DNA of 64,000 bases from Rhodoferax ferrireducens. Its GTDB lineage: Bacteria; Pseudomonadota; Gammaproteobacteria; Burkholderiales; Burkholderiaceae_C. The notes under the pieces are model-generated. The model was given only the letters and a program-made list of their open reading frames with translations. It did not search any database and had not been told where the DNA came from. A program made the position numbers and the translations under genes. This document shows positions 12,069 through 21,176 of the stretch, piece by piece; the first letter of the stretch is position 1; each line of letters starts with the position of its first letter. Where the stretch lies: the NCBI RefSeq assembly GCF_003347515.1, contig NZ_QEII01000298.1, positions 248,001 through 312,000 of the forward strand. Direction: 5' to 3'.

Positions 12069-12740
12069 ATGATCACCTTGCACCACTGCGTCAGCGCCCG
12101 CTCCTTCCGCCCTCTGTGGCTGCTCGAAGAGTTGGGCCTGCCCTATACCTTGCGCATGCTGCCGTTCCCGCCGCGCGCGCTGGCCCGTCATTTTCTGGCC
12201 GACAACCCGCTGGGCACGGTGCCACTGCTGGTCGATGACGCCATGCGCATGACCGAATCGGCCGCCATCTGCCAGTACCTCGCGGCGCGGCACAGCGCCG
12301 GCGACCTGGACGTGGCGGTCAGCGACCCGGCCTATGGCGCCTACCTGAACTGGCTGCACATGGGCGAGGCCACGCTGACCTTCCCGCAGACCCTGGTGCT
12401 GCGCTACGCCCACTTCGAAAGCCCGGAGCGACGCCAGCCCCAGGTGGCAACCGACTACAGCCGCTGGTTCCTGGCCCGCCTGCGCGCCCTGGATGTCGCA
12501 TTGTCCGAACAGGACTTTCTCTGCGCCGACCGCTTCACCGCCGCCGATGTGTCGGTGGGTTACGCCCTGATGCTGGCCACGCACCTGGGGCTGGCGCCGC
12601 AGTTTTCCGATGCGGTGCGTCGCTATTGGGATCGCCTGCAGCAACGCCCGGCCTTCCAGCGTGCGCTGCAAGCTCAGCACCAAGCCGCGCTGGACCAGGG
12701 CGTGTCGACTATTCCGGCGCCGGAGGTGCGGCCTGACTGA
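12069..12740 (+). CDS. Glutathione S-transferase family protein
   Basis: The 223-residue protein has an N-terminal thioredoxin-like GST domain (MITLHHCVSARSFRPLWLLEE, with the cis-Pro region NPLGTVPLLVDD and the glutathione-binding MTESAAICQYLA) and an all-helical C-terminal half ending in WDRLQQRPAFQRALQ. The catalytic residue may be Ser10 or Ser12 in the first loop. Its place downstream of a CoA ligase suggests a detoxification or isomerase role, but nothing fixes the substrate. After it comes a 567-base gap with repeats. Confidence 0.85.
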   Translation: MITLHHCVSARSFRPLWLLEELGLPYTLRMLPFPPRALARHFLADNPLGTVPLLVDDAMRMTESAAICQYLAARHSAGDLDVAVSDPAYGAYLNWLHMGEATLTFPQTLVLRYAHFESPERRQPQVATDYSRWFLARLRALDVALSEQDFLCADRFTAADVSVGYALMLATHLGLAPQFSDAVRRYWDRLQQRPAFQRALQAQHQAALDQGVSTIPAPEVRPD

Positions 12741-12774
12741 TTTTCGCCCTAGCACAAATCCCTCAGCAGCCACT

Positions 12775-12877
12775 CCACAAATTTTGTGGATAACTTTGTG
12801 CACCAGCCCCGGGACAAGCCCACCAAAACCACGGCTGGCGCGGCTTTCAACGCGATGCCTGCGAAACAGGCAGGCAG
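12775..12877. repeat. ~102-bp intergenic repeat unit 1 with a DnaA-box-like sequence
   Basis: First of three related units in the gap 12741-13307. It begins CCACAAATTTTGTGG (short palindrome) and runs into TGTGGATAA at 12785-12793, the complement of TTATCCACA, an exact DnaA-box consensus. It ends with GCCTGCGAAACAGGC, a five-base-pair hairpin. The middle (CACCAGCCCCGGGACAAGCC and on) is shared with unit 3. Confidence 0.75.
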
Positions 12878-12913
12878 AACAAAAACACGGCTCAGGGCAA
12901 AATAAATTCCAGT

Positions 12914-13014
12914 CCACAACTTCTGTGGACAACTTTGTGGATCAGTCTAGGGAAAACCAACGGAATCCTTATCTGGCGCGGCCTGCAACACGGTGCCTGT
13001 CAAATAGGCAAGGG
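12914..13014. repeat. ~102-bp intergenic repeat unit 2, diverged
   Basis: Begins CCACAACTTCTGTGGACAAC, with TGTGGACAA at 12924-12932 (a relaxed DnaA-box-like word), and ends GCCTGTCAAATAGGC. It has the same layout as units 1 and 3 but more substitutions. The 36 bases between units 1 and 2 hold nothing recognisable. Confidence 0.7.
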
Positions 13015-13168
13015 GAATAAGTCGCACATTCAGCCTTAAAACGATGAATTCCCCTACATCAAAAAACGCCATAAACCGGCAACGGGCCCAGCAAAGCACG
13101 ACAAATATTCTTGAAATATTCCCCCGCTTTGATGCTCTAGCGAGACCCGCCCAGCCCCTGAACTTGAT

Positions 13169-13271
13169 TCACAAATTATGTGGATAACTTTGTGCACCAG
13201 CCCCGGAACAACCCCGGCAAAGCCTTAGCTGACGCGGGCTGCAGCACGATGCCTGTCAAACAGGCAGCCGG
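13169..13271. repeat. ~102-bp intergenic repeat unit 3 with a DnaA-box-like sequence
   Basis: Begins TCACAAATTATGTGGATAAC, with TGTGGATAA at 13179-13187, and ends GCCTGTCAAACAGGC. It shares GTGCACCAGCCCCGG with unit 1. Between units 2 and 3 (13015-13168) I see no gene, only AT-rich sequence with a repeated AATATTC at about 13111-13130. Confidence 0.75.
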
Positions 13272-13307
13272 CCCGCCGAATCAGGCACCTCGCCCGCCCG
13301 AGCGGTT

Positions 13308-13970
13308 TCAGGCCGCTTCCAACAGCAGCTGTGGCAACTCGGCCATGTGGCCAAACAAGCGGCTGGCACCAGCCTGCAGCAGGGTCGGCCCCTGCTCGGG
13401 CAGCGGGCAGTAGGCCCAGACGGTAGCGCCCGCCGCCACGCCCGCCGTGGTGCCCACGGTCGTGTCCTCGATCACCAGGCACTGGTGCGCCGGCGCATCC
13501 AGGTGCCGCGCCGCCGCCAGGTACACGTCAGGCGCGGGCTTGGAGCGCGCCATCTCCTGGCCGCTGAAGATGTTGCCGGCAAAGAAATCCATCAAGCCGA
13601 CTTTGAGCAACTGCATTTCCACCTTGGCGCGGTCAGCACCCGAAGCGCAGGCAATGCGCTGCCGGGTGTAGCTGTGTGCCGCCTGCACGGCCGCGTGGGC
13701 GCCGGCCATGATCTCCAGCCGCGCGTCCAGCTCGCGGTTGCGCCGCGCATAAAAAAGGTTCATCCAGTCTTCGGTCAGCGGCTGGCCGGTATGCGCCTCG
13801 ATGGCGACGCGCTCGTCGCGCACGGCCTTGCCGACAAAAAACTGCATGCATTCCCGGGCCGTCATGACCCAGCCGCGCTCGGCCAGCATCTCCCGCAGCA
13901 CGGTGTTGACGATCGGTTCGCTGTCGACCAATACACCATCGCAGTCAAACAGGATTGCTTCAAATTTCAT
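13308..13970 (-). CDS. HAD-superfamily phosphatase, subfamily IA
   Basis: The 220-residue protein opens with FDCDGVLVDSEPIVNTVLRE, the DxD catalytic motif I (nucleophile Asp9 and Asp11) followed by a helical cap. Motif II is the Ser/Thr near ACASGADRAKVEMQL, motif III the Lys in MARSKPAPDVYLAAA, motif IV the acidic pair in CLVIEDTTVGTTAGVAAG. It is like beta-phosphoglucomutase or phosphoglycolate-type phosphatases; the substrate is open. The gene stands alone after the repeat region; its start overlaps a Comamonadaceae small repeat. Confidence 0.9.
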   Translation of the reverse strand: MKFEAILFDCDGVLVDSEPIVNTVLREMLAERGWVMTARECMQFFVGKAVRDERVAIEAHTGQPLTEDWMNLFYARRNRELDARLEIMAGAHAAVQAAHSYTRQRIACASGADRAKVEMQLLKVGLMDFFAGNIFSGQEMARSKPAPDVYLAAARHLDAPAHQCLVIEDTTVGTTAGVAAGATVWAYCPLPEQGPTLLQAGASRLFGHMAELPQLLLEAA

Positions 13971-14020
13971 AGCTAGCTACGCTTATTCCATGAGGGCCAG
14001 AGGCCGATTTAATCAAAAAA
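13963..14020 (-). repeat. Comamonadaceae small repeat
   Basis: Minus strand reads AAATCGGCCTCTGGCCCTCA, a variable part with AATAAGCG, then AGCTAGCTATGAAATTTG. It lies in the gap between the rhodanese and HAD genes and runs into the HAD start codon. Confidence 0.7.
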
Positions 14021-14031
14021 CACCAGTCCGA

Positions 14032-14454
14032 TCAGCTTTTTTGGGGGCGCCGCGCCTTTTGTTCTTCCAGCGTTTCGGTCGGCGCGCCCTGCTGGACCCA
14101 CGCGGTGTAGCCGCCATCGATATGGGCCACATTGCTCATGCCCATGTCCTGCAAGGCCTTGGCCGCCAGCGCGCTGCGCCAGCCCGCGCCGCAAAACAGC
14201 ACGAACTCCTTGGACTCGTCGGCAAACAGGGGTTTGTGGTAGGGCGAGGCCGGGTCCACCCAGAACTCCAGCATGCCGCGCGGCGCATGGTAGGCGCCGA
14301 CCACGGTGCCCCCGACCAGTTCGCGGATGTCACGGATGTCGACGAGCTGCATGCGCGCATCGTCCAGGCGGGCCTGGACGTCGGCCACCGAATAGGTCTT
14401 GACCTCGGCCATGGCCTCGTCCACCAGTTGTTGATAGCCTTTGGTGATGGGCAT
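14032..14454 (-). CDS. Rhodanese-like sulfurtransferase domain protein
   Basis: A single rhodanese domain of 140 residues. The active-site loop is LFCGAGWRSALAA, with the catalytic Cys that carries a persulfide in this family and an Arg in the loop. Other conserved segments are LVDIRDIRELVGGTVVGAYH and HIDGGYTAWVQQGAP. The ATG has AAGGAGCAACTC upstream, an ideal ribosome-binding site. It is cytoplasmic, with no signal peptide. It may be co-transcribed with the diguanylate cyclase gene upstream (57-base gap), although the functions have no clear link. Confidence 0.9.
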   Translation of the reverse strand: MPITKGYQQLVDEAMAEVKTYSVADVQARLDDARMQLVDIRDIRELVGGTVVGAYHAPRGMLEFWVDPASPYHKPLFADESKEFVLFCGAGWRSALAAKALQDMGMSNVAHIDGGYTAWVQQGAPTETLEEQKARRPQKS

Positions 14455-14511
14455 GAGTTGCTCCTTGGGTTACTTCGGTTACTGGGGTTAGCGACGTCAG
14501 GGAATAGGGCT

Positions 14512-15987
14512 TTATACAAGCGGCGCGGGTTCGGCAGCCACATCGACACGGTTGCGACCGCCCTGCTTGGCCTGGTACAGCCCGGCGTCGGCGCGGCTGA
14601 TGGTCTGATCGGGCAGCTCCGTGCCGCTGAACTGGCTCACGCCGATGCTCACGCTTAAGCCCAGGCGTTTGCCCTCCACCTCCAGGCATTCCTGCGCAAT
14701 GCGCTGGCGGATTTTTTCGGCAATCTGGCGCGCCTCATCGAGTGCGCAGCTGTTCAGCACCACCAGGAATTCCTCGCCACCCCAGCGCACCGCAATGTCG
14801 GATTTGCGCAAAACCTGGCGCAACTGGCTGGCCACACTGCGCAGCACCCGGTCGCCCATCGCATGGCCATATTGGTCGTTGACGGACTTGAAATGATCCA
14901 GGTCCAGCAGCAGCACCGAGATGGGACGCGGCTGGCGGGCGTGCTCGGCCATCAGCTTGTCCATGAGAATGTCGTAGGCCTGGCGGTTGAGCAGGCCGGT
15001 GAGCTTGTCGGTGGAGGCCATCTCCTCGATGCGGCGCTGGTAACGCGAGAGCGACAGATTCATCAGCATCACCACCAGCACGGTGATGAGCAGGCAAACG
15101 CCGAGGTTGATGTAGAGCGTCTTGCGTACCTCGGCCAGGGCCTGGGACTCGTCTTTTTCGACAAACAGGTACCAGTTGAGCTCCGGGATGTAATGCACAT
15201 TGAGCAGGTAGTTGACGCCATTGGCCTGGTACTGGTAGCCGCCATTTTTTTCCAGCAGGATGCGGTCCACCAAGTCGCGCAGGCCGGCCCGGTCGTGCAA
15301 GTCCGGAGGCAGCTCCCGGCCGTTTTGACCGAACAGCACCGTCTTGCCCTGGTGATCCACAAAATAGATCGTGCGCTGGTAGCGTTGCTGGTAGTCCTTG
15401 ATCCGCTGGTGCATGGCATCGGTTGTGACGCCGATACCGGTGGCCCCCAGGTACTTTCCGGCAAAGTCAAACACACGGTAGTTGATGAAGATCGTCATGG
15501 CATCCTGGTTGGCCATGTCAGGGTCTACATTGATCTCGTGGTCGGCCTTCAGGTCGCGCACGCGGTAGTACCAGGCGTCGCGCGGCTCGTCCGGCGATAC
15601 TTTCTTGAGCACGCCACTGCCGGTGTAGTAGTTGGCACTGCGCTCGGAGACGAAGAAGGTGCTGAAGGCGCCGTAGCGCGTCTTGACCTCCTGCAGGTAG
15701 CGATTCATCTCGCTCACATTACGCTCGCCCTGGAGCACCCAGTCGCGCAAAAAGGTGTCGTGCGCCATGGTGGAGGAGATCAGCACCGGCTGCACCAGGT
15801 CTTTTTGCAGCGCCACGTAGATGTTGCTGGAAGCCAGCGGCAGCTCCTGCCCGATGATGGCTTCGCGGATGACGTTTTTGGACACGAAGTAGCTGCCCAG
15901 GGTGGTCGCGAAGAAACCCGCCACGATGAGAAGACTGAGCAAGGCCAGCAAGCGCCGGCCGTCAAAAATGCGGTGAACGGAAACCAT
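14512..15987 (-). CDS. Membrane-anchored diguanylate cyclase with periplasmic sensor (GGDEF)
   Basis: Predicted to make cyclic di-GMP from two GTP. A first membrane segment (residues about 12-34) and a second (about 290-312) bracket a ~255-residue periplasmic region of Cache-like appearance (WYYRVRDL, IFINYRVFDFAGKYLGATGIG). The cytoplasmic GGDEF domain runs from about 325 to 485 with the active-site loop RWGGEEF and STDKLTGLLNR at its start. Five residues before the loop is RKSD, an intact RxxD inhibitory site, so product feedback is likely. The ligand is unknown. The start lacks an obvious ribosome-binding site. Confidence 0.92.
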   Translation of the reverse strand: MVSVHRIFDGRRLLALLSLLIVAGFFATTLGSYFVSKNVIREAIIGQELPLASSNIYVALQKDLVQPVLISSTMAHDTFLRDWVLQGERNVSEMNRYLQEVKTRYGAFSTFFVSERSANYYTGSGVLKKVSPDEPRDAWYYRVRDLKADHEINVDPDMANQDAMTIFINYRVFDFAGKYLGATGIGVTTDAMHQRIKDYQQRYQRTIYFVDHQGKTVLFGQNGRELPPDLHDRAGLRDLVDRILLEKNGGYQYQANGVNYLLNVHYIPELNWYLFVEKDESQALAEVRKTLYINLGVCLLITVLVVMLMNLSLSRYQRRIEEMASTDKLTGLLNRQAYDILMDKLMAEHARQPRPISVLLLDLDHFKSVNDQYGHAMGDRVLRSVASQLRQVLRKSDIAVRWGGEEFLVVLNSCALDEARQIAEKIRQRIAQECLEVEGKRLGLSVSIGVSQFSGTELPDQTISRADAGLYQAKQGGRNRVDVAAEPAPLV

Positions 15988-16120
15988 GGAGTTGGGAGTT
16001 TTGTATGACTGACCGTCAGCAGGCCTGACGAAAGTATTGTTGCATGGGCCCGGCTAGCGACCCCAGCCATTGCGCGCGCCAACCGCCAATGGCCCACATG
16101 GAGGCCCCGCCCGCCAAGCG

Positions 16121-17251
16121 TCAAGCCAGCGCGCGCTGAATAATGATCTTCTGCACGTCGCTGGTGCCTTCGTATATCTGACACACGCGCACATCGCGGT
16201 AAATGCGCTCGACCGGAAAGTCACTCACATAACCATAACCACCCAGGGTCTGGATGGCGACGCTGCAAACTTTTTCGGCCATCTCGCTGGCGAACAGCTT
16301 GGCCATGGCGGCTTCTTTCAGGCAGGGCCGGCCGGCGTCGCGCAGGGCGGCGGCGTGCCAGATGAGCTGGCGCGCGGCCTCGATTTGCGTCGCGCAGTCG
16401 GCCAGACGGAAACCCACGGCCTGGTGATTGAAGATGGCGGTGCCAAAACTCTCGCGCTCCTTGGAATAAGCCAGCGCCACCTCGAACGCGCTGCGCGCCA
16501 TGCCCACGCTTTGCGCGGCGATGCCGATGCGGCCGCCTTCCAGCGCGCCTAGCGCAATCTTGTAGCCCTCGCCCTCGGCCCCAATCAAGTTCTCGACTGG
16601 CACGCGGCAGTTGTCAAAATTGATCTGCGCGGTGTCGCTGGAATGCTGGCCGAGCTTGTCTTCGAGACGCGCCACCACATAACCCGGTGCATTGGTGGGG
16701 ACAATAAAAGCGCTCATGCCTTTCTTGCCTGCGCCCTTGTCGGTGACGGCAATGACGATGGCGACATCGCCGTTTTTGCCGCTGGTGATGAACTGCTTGA
16801 CGCCGTTGATGACGTAGCCATCGCCGTCCTTCACCGCCGTGGTGCGCAGCGATGACGCGTCGGAGCCGACATGCGGCTCGGTCAGACAAAACGCGCCCAG
16901 CATCTGGCCTTGCGCCAGCGGCGTCAGCCACTGTTTCTTTTGCGCGGCGTTGCCGTAGCGCATCAGGATGGCATTGACCGGGCAGTTGGTGACGCTGATG
17001 GCGGTGCTGGTGCCGCCGTCACCGGCGGCGATTTCTTCCAGCACCAGGGCCACCGTCAGGTAGTCCATATTGGCGCCGCCAAACTCCTCCGGCACGCAAA
17101 TGCCGTAGGCGCCCAGGGCCGCCAGGCCTTTGTGCGCTGCCTTGGGAAAAGTGTGTTCCTTGTCCCATTGGGCGGCGTGCGGCCACAGCTCGGCTTGGGC
17201 AAAATCGCGCACCGCGTCGCGGATCATTTCCTGGTCTTGGGTTAACAGCAT
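16121..17251 (-). CDS. Acyl-CoA dehydrogenase, short/branched-chain type
   Basis: A 376-residue FAD enzyme for alpha,beta-dehydrogenation of an acyl-CoA, passing electrons to ETF. Signatures seen: AFCLTEPHVGSDASSLRT (FAD/substrate region), VNGVKQFITSGKNGD, and the C-terminal QIYEGTSDVQKIIIQRAL with the usual catalytic Glu position of short-chain enzymes. It follows a thiolase gene in the same direction, fitting beta-oxidation of short or branched acyl-CoAs beside the leucine genes. It is distinct from the isovaleryl-CoA dehydrogenase at 21177-22355. The 133 bases between it and the diguanylate cyclase gene hold nothing I recognise. Confidence 0.9.
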   Translation of the reverse strand: MLLTQDQEMIRDAVRDFAQAELWPHAAQWDKEHTFPKAAHKGLAALGAYGICVPEEFGGANMDYLTVALVLEEIAAGDGGTSTAISVTNCPVNAILMRYGNAAQKKQWLTPLAQGQMLGAFCLTEPHVGSDASSLRTTAVKDGDGYVINGVKQFITSGKNGDVAIVIAVTDKGAGKKGMSAFIVPTNAPGYVVARLEDKLGQHSSDTAQINFDNCRVPVENLIGAEGEGYKIALGALEGGRIGIAAQSVGMARSAFEVALAYSKERESFGTAIFNHQAVGFRLADCATQIEAARQLIWHAAALRDAGRPCLKEAAMAKLFASEMAEKVCSVAIQTLGGYGYVSDFPVERIYRDVRVCQIYEGTSDVQKIIIQRALA

Positions 17252-17280
17252 GTTTCAGTCCCGAGGGCATCCGTGCAAAA

Positions 17281-17341
17281 TTTATAACAAATCGGGCTCT
17301 AGCCCTCGTTCAATAAGCGCAAGCAGCTATTTAACTTATAG
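17281..17341 (-). repeat. Comamonadaceae small repeat overlapping the thiolase stop
   Basis: Minus strand reads AAATAGCTGCTTGCGCTTAT and then GGGCTAGAGCCCGATTTG; the plus strand holds GGGCTCTAGCCCT and AGCAGCTATTTAA. It fills the gap between the thiolase and acyl-CoA dehydrogenase genes and includes the thiolase stop codon. Confidence 0.75.
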
Positions 17342-18517
17342 CATCTCAAGCGCCACGGCCGTGCCTTCGCCGCCGCCGATGCACAGCGTGGCGACGCCTT
17401 TTTTGAGTCCCCGTGCCTGCAGCGCGTACATCAGGGTGACCATGATGCGGGCGCCGGACGCGCCAATCGGATGCCCCAGCGCGCAGGCGCCGCCGTTCAC
17501 GTTGACGATGTCGTGGCTCAGCCCCAAGTCATGCATCAGCGCCATCGGCACCACGGCAAAAGCTTCGTTGACTTCCCACAAGTCCACGTCTTTCACGCTC
17601 CAGCCAGCCTTGGCCAAGGCCTTGTTCACGGCGCCGACCGGGGCGGTGGCGAACCAGTTGGGTTCCTGCGCATGCACGGCGTGGCTGACGATGCGCGCCA
17701 GCGGCTTGAGACCGAGCTTGGCGGCGGTCGAGGCCCGCATCATCACCAGCGCGGCCGCGCCGTCGCTGATGCTGGAGCTGCTGGCGGCGGTGATGGTGCC
17801 GTCTTTTTTGAACGCGGGTTTGAGCGAGGCGATTTTTTCCAGCTTGACCTTGCCGGGCGCTTCGTCGGTGGCAATCACGGTGTCGCCCGCGCGGCCCTTG
17901 ACCGTTACCGGGGTGATTTCTGCCGCAAACGCGCCAGATTGGGTCGCTGCCTGCGCCCGCTTGACGCTGGTGATGGCGAAGCTGTCCTGGGCTTCGCGGG
18001 TGAAGCCGTACTTGGCGGCGCAGTCTTCGCCAAACGTGCCCATGGAGCGGCCGGCCTCGTAGGCGTCTTCCAGACCGTCGAGCATCATGTGGTCGAACAT
18101 GCGGTCGTGGCCGATGCGGTAGCCGCCGCGCGCTTTTTGCAGCAGATACGGGGCGTTGGTCATACTTTCCATGCCGCCGGCCACCACCACGTCGGCGCTG
18201 CCGGCCAGCAACATGTCGTGGCCAAACATGGCCGCGCGCATGCCGGAGCCGCACATTTTGGACAGCGTCACAGCCCCGGCGCTGATCGGCAGCCCGCCCT
18301 TGAAACCGGCTTGGCGTGCCGGCGCCTGACCCTGACCGGCCATCAGGCAATTGCCAAACAGCACTTCATTGACGGAGTCGGCGGCAATGCCCGCGCGCTC
18401 TACCGCAGCCTTGATGGCCGCGCCGCCCAGATCGTTGGCGGAGAGAGAAGAAAAGTCGCCCTGGAAGCTGCCCATGGGGGTGCGGGCGGCGCCGACGATA
18501 ACGATGGAATCGGTCAT
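17336..18517 (-). CDS. Acetyl-CoA C-acetyltransferase (thiolase)
   Basis: The 393-residue thiolase condenses or cleaves acetoacetyl-CoA. The nucleophilic Cys is in VTLSKMCGSGMRAAM (about residue 88-90), the His in GGACALGHPIGASGARI, and the second Cys in ATLCIGGGEGTAVALE. GGMESMTNAPYLL is also typical. The ATG follows AAAGGACTCAAA, a good ribosome-binding site. In this context it would use the acetoacetate (after CoA activation) that HMG-CoA lyase releases, or serve polyhydroxybutyrate synthesis; sequence alone does not separate AtoB- from PhaA-like roles. Confidence 0.93.
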   Translation of the reverse strand: MTDSIVIVGAARTPMGSFQGDFSSLSANDLGGAAIKAAVERAGIAADSVNEVLFGNCLMAGQGQAPARQAGFKGGLPISAGAVTLSKMCGSGMRAAMFGHDMLLAGSADVVVAGGMESMTNAPYLLQKARGGYRIGHDRMFDHMMLDGLEDAYEAGRSMGTFGEDCAAKYGFTREAQDSFAITSVKRAQAATQSGAFAAEITPVTVKGRAGDTVIATDEAPGKVKLEKIASLKPAFKKDGTITAASSSSISDGAAALVMMRASTAAKLGLKPLARIVSHAVHAQEPNWFATAPVGAVNKALAKAGWSVKDVDLWEVNEAFAVVPMALMHDLGLSHDIVNVNGGACALGHPIGASGARIMVTLMYALQARGLKKGVATLCIGGGEGTAVALEML

Positions 18518-18592
18518 TTTGAGTCCTTTAAATGAAAATCGGGTTACAGGTAAATAAGGCTTGCGTTGGCAACTGTCAAGTCAATCGCGCGA

Positions 18593-20440
18593 TCAGATCG
18601 AGGCCGGCACTTGCTCATCGGGATGAGCGATATGAAAGCGTTTGTCCTGTTCGTAGGGGAACACGTCATACACATGGCCCTGCTGGATACGCTCTTTGTG
18701 GCTTTGCCAAAAGGCGGCATCCAGCAAATCGGCATGGTGTTTCATGAACACCTGGCGCACGGCCGGGTTGCCCAGCAGGAAGGGGCCGAAGGTCTCGGGG
18801 AACACGTCCTTGGGGCCGACGGTGTACCAGACCTCGCCCGACATTTCTTCTTCCTCATTGCGCGGCGTCGGCACCTTACGAAAGTTGCAGTCGGTGATGT
18901 ATTCGATCTCGTCGTAGTCATAGAACACGACCTTGCCATTGCGGGTGATACCAAAGTTCTTCCACAGCATGTCGCCGGGAAAGATGTTGGCCGCCACCAG
19001 GTCCTTGATGGCGTTGCCATACTCGATGACGCCACGCTCGATCTGCTCGCGCGCCCGGGCCGGGGCGCCCTCCGCCGGGTCCGGTGCGGCGCCACCGGCG
19101 TCAAAGGCTTCCTGCAGATAAATATTGAGCGGAATCATGCGCCGCTCGATGTAGACGTGCTTGATGATGACCTCGTTGCGGCCATCGCCGTCCCGGTCAA
19201 CAATCTCCAGCTGGCTGGGCGCAAACTTCTCGATCTCGGCAATCAGTTCATCGCTGAAGCGGTCACGCGGAAACCCGACCTCGCTGTACTCCAGCGTGTC
19301 GGCCATGCGGCCCACGCGGTCGTGCTGCTTGACCAGCAGGTATTTGCCCTTGATCTGCTCCCGCGTGGTGTCTTTTTGCGGCGGGTAATAGTCCTTGATG
19401 ACCTTGAACACATACGGAAAGGACGGCAGGTCAAACACCAACATGACCATGCCCTTGATGCCGGGTGCGATGCGGAACTTGTCGCTGGAGTGGTTCAGGT
19501 GGTGCAGAAAGTCGCGGTAAAACAGGGTCTTGCCCTGCTTGGCCAGGCCCAGCGCGTTGTAGATTTCGTTGCGCGGCTTGCGCGGCATCATGCTGCGCAG
19601 GTACTGCACATAGGCCGAGGGAATCTCCATGTCGACCATGAAGTAGGCGCGGGCAAAGCTGAACAGCATCAGCAAGTCATCCTCGCCAAACAGGGCCGCG
19701 TCAATGGCAACCTGGCCCTCTTTATTGGGCAGCACCGGCAGCGCAAACGGAAATTCGTTGAAACCGTTGATCAGCTTGCCCACGATGTAGGCGCCCTTGT
19801 TGCGAAAGAACAGGCTGGTCAGCACCTGAAGCTGGAAGTTGGCGCGCAGCTTGGCCTCGCCCAGGCGCTCGACCATGGCGGCCTGCACCAGGGCGGCGTC
19901 GCGCGCCAGGTCCACGAAGGAGTTGCGCAGGTCAAAGTCGTTCACCATCTGCATCAGCACCTCGCACATGGTGTCGCGCGTGGGGTAATAACAGCGGTAA
20001 GTGGGGCGCGCCTCGGACTCGCCGTTTTCGATGTATTCGGTGCTCACCGCCGGGCGCACAAAGATGAAGTCGTTCTGGAAATAACTCCGGTGCAGGATTT
20101 TGGTGGTGACCGAGTTGAAAAAGGTCTCCGCCAGCTCCGGCTGGTGGTGGTTCACCAGAAGGCCGATGTAATGCAGCTTGATCTGCTGCCAGATGTCCAT
20201 CGGCTGCTCACCGGCCTTGAACTCATGTTCCAGCCGGTTCGAACACTCGCGCACCCGCAGATCGTAAAACTCGATCCGTTCGCGCTGGGCGCGCTGCTGG
20301 CCGTGCCAGTCGGCCGTCTCGAAGCGGTGCTTGGCGCGGGCCGACTCGGTGCGAAACAGCTGGTAATGGCGGTTAAAACCATCCATCATGGCTTTGGCGA
20401 TGTCGTAAGCGAGCGTGGAGTCGAGACGCTGGGGAAACAT
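18593..20440 (-). CDS. aceK: Isocitrate dehydrogenase kinase/phosphatase
   Basis: A bifunctional enzyme that phosphorylates isocitrate dehydrogenase to send isocitrate through the glyoxylate bypass and reverses this. The 615-residue chain (from the ATG at 20438-20440, [19 protein letters not shown], which aligns with the usual AceK start; a GTG at 20467 is the alternative) has the AceK-specific regulatory half and a C-terminal kinase-like half with [35 protein letters not shown] and the acidic [14 protein letters not shown]. It is not beside aceA/aceB here but in the leucine block, a sensible place because leucine breakdown gives only acetyl-CoA units. Confidence 0.95.
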   Translation of the reverse strand: MFPQRLDSTLAYDIAKAMMDGFNRHYQLFRTESARAKHRFETADWHGQQRAQRERIEFYDLRVRECSNRLEHEFKAGEQPMDIWQQIKLHYIGLLVNHHQPELAETFFNSVTTKILHRSYFQNDFIFVRPAVSTEYIENGESEARPTYRCYYPTRDTMCEVLMQMVNDFDLRNSFVDLARDAALVQAAMVERLGEAKLRANFQLQVLTSLFFRNKGAYIVGKLINGFNEFPFALPVLPNKEGQVAIDAALFGEDDLLMLFSFARAYFMVDMEIPSAYVQYLRSMMPRKPRNEIYNALGLAKQGKTLFYRDFLHHLNHSSDKFRIAPGIKGMVMLVFDLPSFPYVFKVIKDYYPPQKDTTREQIKGKYLLVKQHDRVGRMADTLEYSEVGFPRDRFSDELIAEIEKFAPSQLEIVDRDGDGRNEVIIKHVYIERRMIPLNIYLQEAFDAGGAAPDPAEGAPARAREQIERGVIEYGNAIKDLVAANIFPGDMLWKNFGITRNGKVVFYDYDEIEYITDCNFRKVPTPRNEEEEMSGEVWYTVGPKDVFPETFGPFLLGNPAVRQVFMKHHADLLDAAFWQSHKERIQQGHVYDVFPYEQDKRFHIAHPDEQVPASI

Positions 20441-20469
20441 ATTGGATGGATTCTTGACGATTACCACTG

Positions 20470-20512
20470 TTTTGATAGCTATCTACGCACGTTTGGCGTG
20501 GGCAACCCCTGC
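20470..20512 (-). repeat. Probable Comamonadaceae small repeat at the carbonic anhydrase 3' end
   Basis: On the minus strand AGGGGTTGCCCACGCC, then TGCGTAGATAGCTATCAAAAC, broadly follows the repeat layout (GGGCTAGCCCnTG...TGCGn...AGCTATnAAA). The match is weaker than for the other copies and part of it codes the last residues of the carbonic anhydrase. Confidence 0.35.
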
Positions 20513-21151
20513 AATAGCCGCCCGATAGAGGGAATCCAGCCCTTCCGTCGCCGCCACCGTCAGGTGCATGTCCTGCAGCAGACCATCGTGCACACCATAC
20601 ACCCAGCCATGCAGGGTGACGTTCTGGCCGCGCAGCCAGGCGTCCTGCATCACCGTGGTTTGCGCCACGTTGATGACCTGCTCAATCGCGTTAAGTTCCA
20701 CCAGCGCGTCGTAGCGAAACTGTTCGGGTAGCCCGTCCAGCAAGTCGCGATGCCGGTCCCGCACGTCCTGAATATGGCGCAGCCAGTTGTCGGCCAGCCC
20801 GATACGCGCACCCTCCAGCGCCGCCTGCACGCCGGAACAGCCGTAATGCCCGACCACCATGATGTGCTCCACCTTCAGGCGCTCCACCGCAAACTGGATG
20901 GTGGACAGGGCATTGAGGTCGGAATGCACCACCACATTGGCCACGTTGCGGTGCACAAACACCTCGCCCGGCTCCAGCCCGGTGATCTGGTTCGCCGGCA
21001 CCCGGCTGTCGGAGCAGCCGATCCACATGTATTTGGGGTTTTGCTGGCTTTTCAGATTGGTGAAAAAGCCCGGGCGATCGCGCTCCATCTGCGCGGCCCA
21101 GGCGCGGTTGTGGGTGAACAGGTCTTGAATGGATGTGGTCATGAGCGACAT
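20483..21151 (-). CDS. can: Beta-class carbonic anhydrase
   Basis: Interconverts CO2 and bicarbonate. The 222-residue protein has the zinc ligands in WIGCSDSRVPA (Cys and the Asp-Arg dyad) and VVGHYGCSGV (His and Cys), plus EPGEVFVHRNVAN and the tail HGWVYGVHDGLL, all typical of beta enzymes like E. coli Can. The start is set at the ATG at 21149-21151 (MSLMTTSIQDLF), with the next ATG at 21142 as an alternative. It lies between liuA and aceK. Bicarbonate is a substrate of methylcrotonyl-CoA carboxylase, so a supply role for the pathway is plausible (inference). Confidence 0.95.
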   Translation of the reverse strand: MSLMTTSIQDLFTHNRAWAAQMERDRPGFFTNLKSQQNPKYMWIGCSDSRVPANQITGLEPGEVFVHRNVANVVVHSDLNALSTIQFAVERLKVEHIMVVGHYGCSGVQAALEGARIGLADNWLRHIQDVRDRHRDLLDGLPEQFRYDALVELNAIEQVINVAQTTVMQDAWLRGQNVTLHGWVYGVHDGLLQDMHLTVAATEGLDSLYRAAIAGVAHAKRA

Positions 21152-21176
21152 TTTCGCCTGCCCCGACTGATGAGGT

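Noticed and set aside
10953..12932. 659-codon open frame on the minus strand
   Set aside because: Antisense to the CoA ligase and GST genes, which have full family motifs; the frame's residues are low-complexity and His/Gly/Arg-rich.
12741..13307. Possible oriC because of DnaA-box-like words
   Set aside because: No dnaA, dnaN, gidA, rpmH or AT-rich unwinding region nearby; three diverged repeat units fit a dispersed repeat better.
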